Origin: JBECKQ01 sp040235375
GTDB taxonomy: Bacteria > Planctomycetota > Phycisphaerae > UBA1845
DNA: 24,108 nucleotides
Direction of reading: 5' to 3'
Assembly: GCA_040235375.1 (NCBI GenBank)
Contig: JBECKQ010000180.1
Location: 1 to 24,108, forward strand
Position 1 is the first letter of the stretch, and each line of letters begins with the position of its first letter. Made by a program: the position numbers and the translations under genes. Of this stretch, positions 1-6,903 are shown in pieces. Below the pieces are notes generated by a model, which was given only the letters and a program-made list of their open reading frames with translations, was not told the origin of the DNA and searched no databases.

Positions 1-15
1 GACGACCTGGACTGA
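1..15 (+). CDS. Possible last codons of an upstream gene (partial)
   Basis: The first five codons read Asp-Asp-Leu-Asp-stop in frame 1 and end 35 nt before tadB. In Tad pilus loci the gene before tadB is commonly the secretion ATPase tadA/cpaF, so this could be its 3' end. Five codons are far too few to identify it; this is a guess from gene order. Confidence 0.25.
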   Translation, partial: DDLD

Positions 16-50
16 CGCGCGCGAGGCGCGAGGAATGGACGGCAAAAACC

Positions 51-1049
51 ATGAGTCCTCTTCTGGCAGCGATGAACATATTGCAGGTGGCCTTGCCGAT
101 GGCCGGGTCGCTGCTGCTCAGTTACGGCATTTACCAGGTAATCACGGAGTCGCGCAAGGGCGAGCACCGCAAGGTCATCGACCGCCTGCGCGGCCGGTCG
201 GCGAACGCCGCAAAAAAAAGAAACGAGGCCATCTCGCTCCTGAGGCGTGATCGGCTCAACCTGGAAGCCGCCTCCGTGCTGAACAAGACCGTCGGCAAGC
301 TGAGCTTCGTGCCCCGACTTCAGACAATGCTCGAGCAGGCGAACCTGCCTTGGCTAGCTACGCGGATGATCGCGTGCCTGGGTGGAGCGGGGCTGATTGC
401 GGCGATGGGGCTGGTTTTCCTGGGGTTTGGCACGGTTTCCGCCGTGGGGTGCGGCCTGTCGATCGTGTTCGTGCCGATCGGCTACGTGGCCGTTCGGCGC
501 AAGAAGCGCATGAAGAAGCTCGTGCACCAATTGCCGGACGTGTTCGAGATGATGTCGCAGGCGCTGCGCGCCGGTCACTCGCTGGCCAGCGCCATTCACC
601 TCGTTCACGAGCAGATGCCGGATCCGATAAGCCTGGAGTTCGGCCGCGTCTTCCACGAGCAGAACCTCGGCATCAAAATCGAAGACGCGCTGCTGGCCAT
701 GGCCGACCGGGTGGATTCGCTCGACGTGCGGATGTTCGTGACGGCGGTTCTGATCCAGCGCACCACGGGCGGCGACCTGGCGGAGATCCTCGACAAGATC
801 GGCACGGTGATCCGTGGTCGAATCGAGCTTCTCGGACTGGTGCAGAGCCTGACGTCGGAAGGCCGGCTGTCGGGGTGGGTTCTTTTCGCGCTGCCCATCA
901 TCGTGTTCATCGCGTGCGTGAAGCTCAACTACGACTACGCGAGCATGCTGTGGACGAACCCCTGGGGGAAGATCATGCTCGCCGGCGCCGTGGGTATGCA
1001 GTTAATGGGTTTGGCGATGATCCGCTGGATCGTGAACATCAAGATCTGA
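51..1049 (+). CDS. tadB: Tad pilus inner-membrane platform protein TadB (type II secretion F family)
   Basis: 332 residues. TadB and TadC form the inner-membrane platform that works with the TadA ATPase to assemble Flp/Tad pili. A hydrophobic segment spans residues 9-30, followed by a basic cytoplasmic stretch, then two or more membrane segments at about 105-147. The GspF-type cytoplasmic domain covers about 155-275, with the characteristic LRAGHSLASAI segment (about 172-182) and the GGDLAEILDKIGTVIR helix (240-255). Two further membrane segments close the protein (about 276-292 and 308-327). Size and layout match TadB. The ATG at 51 has a weak AGGA at 31-34, somewhat far upstream; an in-frame ATG at 72 is an alternative. 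The gene lies 42 nt before tadC, on the same strand. The family assignment is firm; TadB versus TadC is decided by order and by the long N-terminal region. Confidence 0.88.
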   Translation: MSPLLAAMNILQVALPMAGSLLLSYGIYQVITESRKGEHRKVIDRLRGRSANAAKKRNEAISLLRRDRLNLEAASVLNKTVGKLSFVPRLQTMLEQANLPWLATRMIACLGGAGLIAAMGLVFLGFGTVSAVGCGLSIVFVPIGYVAVRRKKRMKKLVHQLPDVFEMMSQALRAGHSLASAIHLVHEQMPDPISLEFGRVFHEQNLGIKIEDALLAMADRVDSLDVRMFVTAVLIQRTTGGDLAEILDKIGTVIRGRIELLGLVQSLTSEGRLSGWVLFALPIIVFIACVKLNYDYASMLWTNPWGKIMLAGAVGMQLMGLAMIRWIVNIKI

Positions 1050-1091
1050 CCGGGGTACGGCTCGGCCGGGTAACGTTGGAAGGGTGAACTC

Positions 1092-2018
1092 ATGTCACCG
1101 TTTGTCATTCCGATCATGGTTATCATCAGCGTAACGCTGATTGCGTACGCGCTCATTCCGACGGGCAAGAACGAGGAGGAACGCGTCAGGCGTCGCATGG
1201 CCGGACGCAAGGCGGGAGGCGACGTCGCCGACCTGCGGCAGAAGGCGCACTCCTCGGTCGCGAGCAAGATGGTGAAGCGGGTGGCGCCGATCGCGATCAA
1301 GCCGGTGATGCCGAAGGACTCGGCGGAGATGAGCAAGCTTCGGCAGAAGCTGTGCAGTGCCGGTTTTCGCGCCGAAAACGCCTCGACGCTTTTCCTGGCC
1401 AGCAAAACACTGATCGCCATTGCCGGAGCGATCGCCTGCGCGTTGTACGCGGCGATGAAGGGCAGCACTTTAACGGATGCTCTCGGCCTGATGGTGCTTG
1501 GGGCCGGCATGGGCTTCCTCGCCCCGAACCTCTGGCTGAGCTCCGTGTCCAGGAAGCGCAGAGAAAAGGTGCGGCACGGCCTCGCGGACTCTCTGGACCT
1601 GATGGTGGTTGCCGTCGAGGCCGGACTGGGGCTCGACGCCGCCCTTCAGCGGGTCGCCGACGAGTTGTCGAACGTGCACCCAGAGTTGACGGAAGAGCTG
1701 CAAATCTCCGTTCTGGAGACGCAGATGGGCATCCCGCGGGCCGAGGCATTGAACAACCTGGCGAACCGCTCCATGGTCGAAGAGCTGCGGTCCATGGTCG
1801 CCATGATCAACCAGGCGGAGCGTTTCGGCACCAGCATCGCCCGGGCCCTGCGCAACCAGGCCGAGGCCCTGCGGGTCAAGCGCCGACAGCAGGCCGAGGA
1901 GCGCGCCCAGCAATGCGCCGTCAAGCTGATGCTGCCGCTGATCCTCTTCATTTTCCCGGCGATTTTCATCGTGCTGGCCGGTCCGGCCGCGCTGAGCTTC
2001 ATGGAGTCGGGGCTGTAG
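1092..2018 (+). CDS. tadC: Tad pilus inner-membrane platform protein TadC (type II secretion F family)
   Basis: 308 residues, the second platform subunit of the Tad pilus assembly machine. There is an N-terminal membrane anchor (residues 4-22), a charged cytoplasmic stretch with many Arg and Lys residues, a central pair of hydrophobic segments (about 103-122 and 130-150), then the GspF domain (about 163-275) with the ADSLDLMVVAVEAGLGLDAA signature at 165-184 and ERFGTSIARALRNQAEALR at 243-261. A strongly hydrophobic C-terminal segment (279-300) ends the protein. The start at 1092 is supported by AGGGTGA at 1081-1087. It probably forms one transcript with tadB. No further Tad gene follows: the next gene is pdxJ after a 209-nt gap, so this is the downstream border of the pilus locus. 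Confidence 0.88.
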   Translation: MSPFVIPIMVIISVTLIAYALIPTGKNEEERVRRRMAGRKAGGDVADLRQKAHSSVASKMVKRVAPIAIKPVMPKDSAEMSKLRQKLCSAGFRAENASTLFLASKTLIAIAGAIACALYAAMKGSTLTDALGLMVLGAGMGFLAPNLWLSSVSRKRREKVRHGLADSLDLMVVAVEAGLGLDAALQRVADELSNVHPELTEELQISVLETQMGIPRAEALNNLANRSMVEELRSMVAMINQAERFGTSIARALRNQAEALRVKRRQQAEERAQQCAVKLMLPLILFIFPAIFIVLAGPAALSFMESGL

Positions 2019-2227
2019 TCGCCCGGAGCGGCAGCACCTGAAGGCCTCACGTCAAGGTACCACCCAAGCAGTGCGCGCCGGTATTCGCCCCGTGGGGCGC
2101 GCCTCCGCTCGCAGCAGCGCGAGAGCGTCCCCACGCACCGTAAAAGCCCATTCCACCACCGCGGTTGAAACATTCGGCCCACTCCGGAACAATAGGGCTC
2201 CTTTTTGCGGTCTTTCCGGGAGGCCCC

Positions 2228-2971
2228 ATGGCCAGGCTGGGTGTCAACATCGACCACGTGGCGACCGTTCGCCAGGCCCGCCGGACGGACGAGCCGGACC
2301 CGGTGTGGGCGGCTGTCGAGGCCGAGTTGGGCGGGGCGGACGGCATCACCTTCCATCTCCGCGAGGATCGCCGGCACATCAACGACCGCGACGCCCGCCT
2401 GCTCAAGGAGACCGTGGCGACCAAGCTCAACATGGAAATGTCGATCGTGCCGGAGATCGTCGACATCGCCTGTGAGCTCGTGCCGGACCAGAGCACGCTG
2501 GTGCCGGAACGGCGTGAAGAGGTGACGACCGAGGGAGGGCTGGACGTCGTTCGCCTGCAGAAGCCGGTGGCGGCGGCGGTCGCCCGGCTGCGCGACCGCG
2601 GCATCGTGACGAGCGCGTTCATCGAACCGCTGGAGGACCAGTTGCGGGCGTCGGCGGATTGCGGTTTTCAGGCCGTCGAGCTGTGGACCGGCGGCTACGC
2701 AAACGCCGCGGACGAGGTCGCACGGAACGAAAGCCTCGGGCAATTGTGCGATGCGTTGAACCTGGGCTTCGATCTCGGGCTCGTCGTGCACGGCGGCCAC
2801 GGGCTCACCTATCGCAACGTCGCCGCGATCGCCGCGGTGCCTGGTTTTTCGGAATTCAACATTGGCCATTCGATCGTCGCGCGTGCCGTGTTCACCGGCC
2901 TGCGCGAGGCCGTTCGGGAAATGAAGTCACTGTTGGTGCAGTATGCGCCGAGGGAGAACGCACAGAGATGA
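2228..2971 (+). CDS. pdxJ: Pyridoxine 5'-phosphate synthase PdxJ
   Basis: 247 residues, the usual length for PdxJ. The enzyme condenses 3-amino-2-oxopropyl phosphate with 1-deoxyxylulose 5-phosphate to make pyridoxine 5'-phosphate in the DXP-dependent vitamin B6 pathway (cytoplasm). Family signatures are intact: GVNIDHVATVRQAR at 5-18, HLREDRRHI at 43-51 (His43 corresponds to the catalytic His of the E. coli enzyme), LVPERREE after the MEMS strand, HGGHGLTY and the phosphate-binding NIGHSIVARA near the C-terminus. The start at 2228 gives the canonical MARLGVNIDHV N-terminus and has GGGAGG at 2218-2223; an in-frame ATG at 2165 would add 21 residues not typical of the family. The stop overlaps the next start as ATGA (2968-2971), indicating translational coupling to the SGNH-like gene. 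Confidence 0.97.
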   Translation: MARLGVNIDHVATVRQARRTDEPDPVWAAVEAELGGADGITFHLREDRRHINDRDARLLKETVATKLNMEMSIVPEIVDIACELVPDQSTLVPERREEVTTEGGLDVVRLQKPVAAAVARLRDRGIVTSAFIEPLEDQLRASADCGFQAVELWTGGYANAADEVARNESLGQLCDALNLGFDLGLVVHGGHGLTYRNVAAIAAVPGFSEFNIGHSIVARAVFTGLREAVREMKSLLVQYAPRENAQR

Positions 2972-4266
2972 AAAACCTGATCATCGGTTGCCTGGCCGCC
3001 CTGGCCGTCGCGTCGTTCGGCCTGCCCGCCCGCGGCGAGTTCACGATTGGCAGCAACGACCGTGTCATTCTTTTCGGAGACGAAGCATTCGCCGCGCCGT
3101 TCTTCGATGAGTGGATCGATCAGCTCGTGCGCGTCCGCTACCCCGAGTCGAAGGCCGAGTTCATCTGCTTCGCGCACGGCAAGATGGGCAGCACGATCGA
3201 AGAGGCCGCGAACCGGCTGAAGAAGGAAGTTCTGCCGCTGAAACCCACGCAGGTCGTGATGTGCTTCGGGCTGGATCATGCCGGCCGCAAGCCATTTGAT
3301 CAGAAACGGCTGGACACGTTCAACGAGCACATGACCGCCATGATCGAACAGCTCAAGGGCAGCGGCGCGAAAGTGCTGCTCGTAACGCCGCCGCCGCCGG
3401 AAGAGAGCCGCAACCGGGGTCTCGAACACGCCAAGTATGCCGAAGTGATCGACAAGTACGCGGAGGCCGTCCGCAAGCTGGCGGAGGAGAAAGACGCGGT
3501 CCTGATTGACTGGCACAAAGCCGTCGGCGAATACAAGAAAGAACATCCCAAGACCGCGGACTATCCCCTGACGCGGCACGGGTTGATGCCGACGGGGCTC
3601 AGCATCGCCATTGTTACGGATCTGCTTCTCACTCACTGGAAGGCCGAGCCGATCGAATACGTCGTGCAGGCGGATTGGAACAGCGATGCCGCCAGCGCCT
3701 CGCGCGGCTCCGCCACAGTGTCCCGGTCAGAAGGCCGAATGGTGCTGGCGCTCAGCGAGGTGCCGATTCCGCTGGCCGGCACCGATCAGAAAGACATATC
3801 GCCGGATGACTGGCCCGTTGCAAAGTGGTCGCAGTATCGGCTGAAGATCGCCAACATGCCCGAGGGCGGCGCGCTGATTTCCTCGCACGGCAAGGGAGCA
3901 AAGCCGTATTTGAGCCAGCAGCTCGAGGAAGGCGCGAACCTGACGATCGTGCAGTCACTGTTTCAGAATCCCGTGGTGACGAACTTCTACAATGCCATCC
4001 GGACGAAGATTAACCAGTTCGGCAAGTATCGTGCGTCGTGCCTCCGCGAGGCGCCGGAGCCGGAACTGGTGGAAGGCTACCGGCTGTACCTCGAGGCCGA
4101 AAAGTCCCTGGCGTTCGGGGCGTACAAGATCGCCATGCGCATGCCGGTCACGTACGCGGCGACGCTCGATGTTGAGCTCGTCAGCCACGCGATGAAGGCG
4201 CGAAAGCCAGAGCCCGCCCCCAAGGCGCCTGTAACCAGCCGGCCGGCGCGCGGGCGACGGCCGTGA
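2968..4266 (+). CDS. Secreted SGNH/GDSL-fold protein with degraded catalytic motifs (probable pseudoenzyme)
   Basis: 432 residues. An N-terminal signal peptide (about 1-23) directs export. Residues 30-225 follow the SGNH-hydrolase layout seen in planctomycete GDSL proteins: strand plus block I (RVILFGDEAF, 32-41), block II (FAHGKMGST, 68-76), block III (VVMCFGLDHAG, 96-106) and block V (LTRHGLMPTG, 201-210). The catalytic positions are altered: the GDS serine is Glu39, the block III Asn of GxND is Asp103, and the block V Asp and His (pattern DGxHP) read HGLMP, leaving no catalytic His. Only the block II glycine is kept. The roughly 200-residue C-terminal part has no domain I recognise and ends in a Pro/Arg/Lys-rich tail. 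Start ATG overlaps the pdxJ stop (ATGA). I infer a binding or structural role rather than hydrolysis; a divergent active enzyme using other residues cannot be excluded. Confidence 0.72.
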   Translation: MKNLIIGCLAALAVASFGLPARGEFTIGSNDRVILFGDEAFAAPFFDEWIDQLVRVRYPESKAEFICFAHGKMGSTIEEAANRLKKEVLPLKPTQVVMCFGLDHAGRKPFDQKRLDTFNEHMTAMIEQLKGSGAKVLLVTPPPPEESRNRGLEHAKYAEVIDKYAEAVRKLAEEKDAVLIDWHKAVGEYKKEHPKTADYPLTRHGLMPTGLSIAIVTDLLLTHWKAEPIEYVVQADWNSDAASASRGSATVSRSEGRMVLALSEVPIPLAGTDQKDISPDDWPVAKWSQYRLKIANMPEGGALISSHGKGAKPYLSQQLEEGANLTIVQSLFQNPVVTNFYNAIRTKINQFGKYRASCLREAPEPELVEGYRLYLEAEKSLAFGAYKIAMRMPVTYAATLDVELVSHAMKARKPEPAPKAPVTSRPARGRRP

Positions 4267-5318
4267 CCACTCTGCAACACAACCCGGCATGGGGCAGCGG
4301 AAACCGATTGATGTCAGCAACAGAACTGTCCAATCCGACTGCACACCTGCGGTGGTTTGACAAGCTGCTGGTGATCGCGGCGCTCGGCATCGCCGTGGCG
4401 CTGTTCCTGTCGATCGGATGGCTGGCGATTGCCCCGGCTGATCCTTACGGGGCCACGAGTCTGGTAACGCACCGGCAGCCGATCGTCCTGATCATACAGG
4501 TCACGCTGCTGGCCGGCGTAACCGCCACGGTGGCGACGGTGATCATCGGCACCAAGCTCCCCGACGTGGGCGTCTTTGCAACCGCGCTAGGCATGGCTCT
4601 TGTCAGCCAGAAGGGCGCTACGGCGGCCTACCTGCTGGTCACGGTCGCACAGGGCAATCGCTCGCGGGAGCGGGTCCTCGCGGTCGAGCTGGCCGGGGAG
4701 GCCATCGTCTGGTTTCTCGTGCTCGTGGTGGCGATGATCATATCCGCGCTGGTGCTGCGGTGGTGTTATGGCACGTCGCGGCGAATTGAGGGAGGGCAGG
4801 TCACGCCGCGTGGCGTGACCGTGGACGATATGTCGGCCGCCGAAATACCGGGCCTTTCTCGATCGCTCGCAACGGGCGCTCGGACAGAAAGCCCCCTTAT
4901 CGCACTGCGTTACGCGGGCGGCACGGCCGTGATCGGATTGGCGATCTTCGCGCTGCTGATTTCCGGCTCTGCGCCTCGCTCGATTCTGCACGGGCAGGCG
5001 TTTTTTGCGACGTTCGCGGCGTTCTACATCGCCACGTGGATCATGAAGAGCACGTTCGGCGCCAGGACGCCTTTGTGGGGGCTGCTCGCCGTCGTCGCTG
5101 TGTGTGTGATAGGATTTATCTGGACGATCTTCGTGAGCGGCGCGGCGGTGCCGTACGCGCACCTGGCCAACATTCCGCCCAGCCGCTTTCTGCGGGCGTT
5201 GCCGTTGACGTTCGTCAGCGTCGGGGCGCTCGGGGCGCTGTTGGCCCATTGGACGGTTGCCGATCCGGCGCCCAAGACGCCGGAGCCGCAACCGCCGCGG
5301 AAGCGCTCGCGGCGTTAG
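4263..5318 (+). CDS. Polytopic membrane protein of unknown function
   Basis: 351 residues from a GTG at 4263 that overlaps the preceding stop as GTGA. An ATG at 4311 would give 335 residues and starts closer to the first membrane segment; neither has a strong ribosome binding site. About seven or eight hydrophobic segments are visible (roughly 34-56, 72-93, 100-118, 145-165, 218-238, 245-262, 270-292, 308-328), with a hydrophilic loop at about 170-215 and a Pro/Lys/Arg-rich C-terminal tail that is likely cytoplasmic. The segment between membrane spans 2 and 4 is Gly/Ala/Thr-rich. I do not recognise the family and see no transporter or enzyme signature. It lies between the SGNH-like gene and a 66-residue gene and probably shares the pdxJ transcript; a link to B6 metabolism is not otherwise supported. 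Confidence 0.72.
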   Translation: MTTLQHNPAWGSGNRLMSATELSNPTAHLRWFDKLLVIAALGIAVALFLSIGWLAIAPADPYGATSLVTHRQPIVLIIQVTLLAGVTATVATVIIGTKLPDVGVFATALGMALVSQKGATAAYLLVTVAQGNRSRERVLAVELAGEAIVWFLVLVVAMIISALVLRWCYGTSRRIEGGQVTPRGVTVDDMSAAEIPGLSRSLATGARTESPLIALRYAGGTAVIGLAIFALLISGSAPRSILHGQAFFATFAAFYIATWIMKSTFGARTPLWGLLAVVAVCVIGFIWTIFVSGAAVPYAHLANIPPSRFLRALPLTFVSVGALGALLAHWTVADPAPKTPEPQPPRKRSRR

Positions 5319-5326
5319 GCGATATC

Positions 5327-5527
5327 ATGGTTCGATTTCGACTTCCATCCGATCCCCGCGCGTTAATGGCCTTGCGGGCGATCCGCGAGACCGAAGCGTT
5401 TCTTGCCGAGTGCCTGCGGGACCCGGATCTCGGCCCACGCATCCCCGTCGTTCGCGTCGGCTTCGGCCGATTCCCGCGCGGCCTGGCCGAACAGTTCTGG
5501 CGGGAGACCCTCGGCCTGGCGGAATGA
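5327..5527 (+). CDS. Small hypothetical protein, 66 residues
   Basis: Starts with ATG 8 nt after the stop of the membrane-protein gene and encodes 66 residues beginning MVRFRLPSDPR. It is rich in Arg and Leu with a predicted helix at about 10-32 (ALMALRAIRETEAFLAECL) and a second segment VVRVGFGRFPRGLAEQFW (about 41-58). There is no signal peptide or membrane segment. No clear Shine-Dalgarno sequence is seen, but translation could be coupled to the gene upstream. I do not recognise a family. Balanced amino-acid composition and tight spacing argue for a real gene; a chance reading frame in GC-rich DNA remains possible. Confidence 0.45.
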   Translation: MVRFRLPSDPRALMALRAIRETEAFLAECLRDPDLGPRIPVVRVGFGRFPRGLAEQFWRETLGLAE

Positions 5528-5731
5528 CCGCCTGGTCGCGGGTATTTCTGGCCCTCGCCGCGTCCCGCCCGAGCAATTCCATCTCAAACCCGGCAATACT
5601 GACGGCGCTCGTTCGTTCTTGAGAACGGAGCCCAAGCCGCCGATCGGCAGGGACGAGCCTCTTCGCTCCGAGCGGGGTGGAGCCTCATGCGGGTTTAGCA
5701 CTGTCCCTTTTTCCAACGAGGAGTCTGCGCT

Positions 5732-6640
5732 ATGAACATGCCAGCGGTTCGTCTGCATCGTTTCACGGTCGCGGCGGCGTTGACGGTCGCCGCGCCGGCG
5801 TGGTGTTTCGCCCAGTGGCAACCGAATGCAATCTCCGCCGGAGGATTGGCCAGTCAGCCAATCTCGGCGCCGACCGATCCTGCAACGCCGCCCCCGCCGC
5901 CTCCGCCACCCCCACCGCCAGGAGACCAAGGCGAGGCCGGCTCGAACGGACTGCCCTGCATGGCCATCGCGCAAGGCGTGCTGGATCAATGCGTGGCGAC
6001 CGGGGGCACGCCGGAGGGCTGTATCGATCGAGCAGCGCACGTGGTCGAGCACTGCGTGGCGGGGCGCGTCAACAAAGCCTGCCACGAGCATTGCCGAAGC
6101 GAGGGCGAGCGCATCTTCCAGCAGTGCGTCGACCAGGGCGTCTCGGAAGAGAACTGCCGCCAGCGGGAGCGACGATTCGTGGAGAACTGCAGCGAGGCGT
6201 GCAGGCCTCTCGATTGCCCCGAACGGTGCGCGCTTGCCGGCATGAGTGTTTACGACGACTGCACGGCGCAAGGCAACGATGCGGCCGTCTGCGAGCAGCA
6301 GGTGATGGACTTCGTCCAGTCCTGCCTGGAAGGCTGCGGCCCGGTGCCGTGCGACAAGCGATGCGAAGTGCGGTCCAGGATCGTGCGGCATCGGTGCGAG
6401 GAGAACGCCGATTCGACGCAGGATTGCGATGCCGTCGCTGCCGCGTTTCTGAGAGATTGTCAGCGCGGCTGCCTTGCCCCTTCATGCGAACAGGTCTGCG
6501 CGACCGACGGTTGGCAGGAATTTCGCGTTTGCCTGGAGGGGGGCGGCGAAGTCGACGTCTGCCGAGGCGACGCCCAGGACTTCGTCACGACCTGCCGTGC
6601 CGGCTGCGACACCAACACGAACGGGCCAGCCCAACCTTAA
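5732..6640 (+). CDS. Secreted protein with five 45-residue six-cysteine repeats
   Basis: 302 residues. A signal peptide ends near residue 27 (CFA|Q). A low-complexity linker with an 11-proline run (53-63) follows. From residue 72 to 292 there are five contiguous repeats in exact 45-residue register with the pattern C-x3-C-x10-C-x9-C-x10-C-x3-C-x4. Cysteines of repeats 2-5 fall at 117/121/132/142/153/157 and then at +45, +90 and +135. Repeat 1 keeps four cysteines (76, 87, 97, 108) but has Asn72 and Arg112 at positions 1 and 6. Between cysteines 2-3 and 4-5 the spacing and composition suggest two helices, so each repeat may be a disulfide-pinned helical hairpin outside the cytoplasm. GAGGAG at 5718-5723 sits 8 nt before the ATG. 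I do not recognise the family. The repeats differ at most non-cysteine positions, so the duplication is old. Confidence 0.85.
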   Translation: MNMPAVRLHRFTVAAALTVAAPAWCFAQWQPNAISAGGLASQPISAPTDPATPPPPPPPPPPPGDQGEAGSNGLPCMAIAQGVLDQCVATGGTPEGCIDRAAHVVEHCVAGRVNKACHEHCRSEGERIFQQCVDQGVSEENCRQRERRFVENCSEACRPLDCPERCALAGMSVYDDCTAQGNDAAVCEQQVMDFVQSCLEGCGPVPCDKRCEVRSRIVRHRCEENADSTQDCDAVAAAFLRDCQRGCLAPSCEQVCATDGWQEFRVCLEGGGEVDVCRGDAQDFVTTCRAGCDTNTNGPAQP

Positions 6641-6903
6641 GATTAGCTCATGCGATGTGCGCGGCGGTCGTCGTCGGAAACACACCGGCGGCGGCCGTGT
6701 TGTTGTATCCTGCTGCGCTGACAGTTCCTTACAACAGCCGCTTCTTTCCTTTGACGTTTCCATCCCCTGCAACAAAACCGGCCTTCTCATCAGTTCGCCC
6801 GACAATAGCCTGAAGGCATGCGGCGCGCTATGCTGTATCAAAGTGGCATGGCGCAGCGCGCGGCGTCGCTTCGCGCAAGCGGATAATCTCTGCGGGATCG
6901 TTC

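Noticed and set aside
2165..2227. Earlier in-frame ATG for pdxJ
   Set aside because: The ATG at 2228 has GGGAGG upstream and gives the conserved MARLGVNIDHV start.
6641..6903. Manganese (yybP-ykoY) riboswitch upstream of the TerC gene
   Set aside because: The conserved loop sequences of that riboswitch are not visible in the leader.
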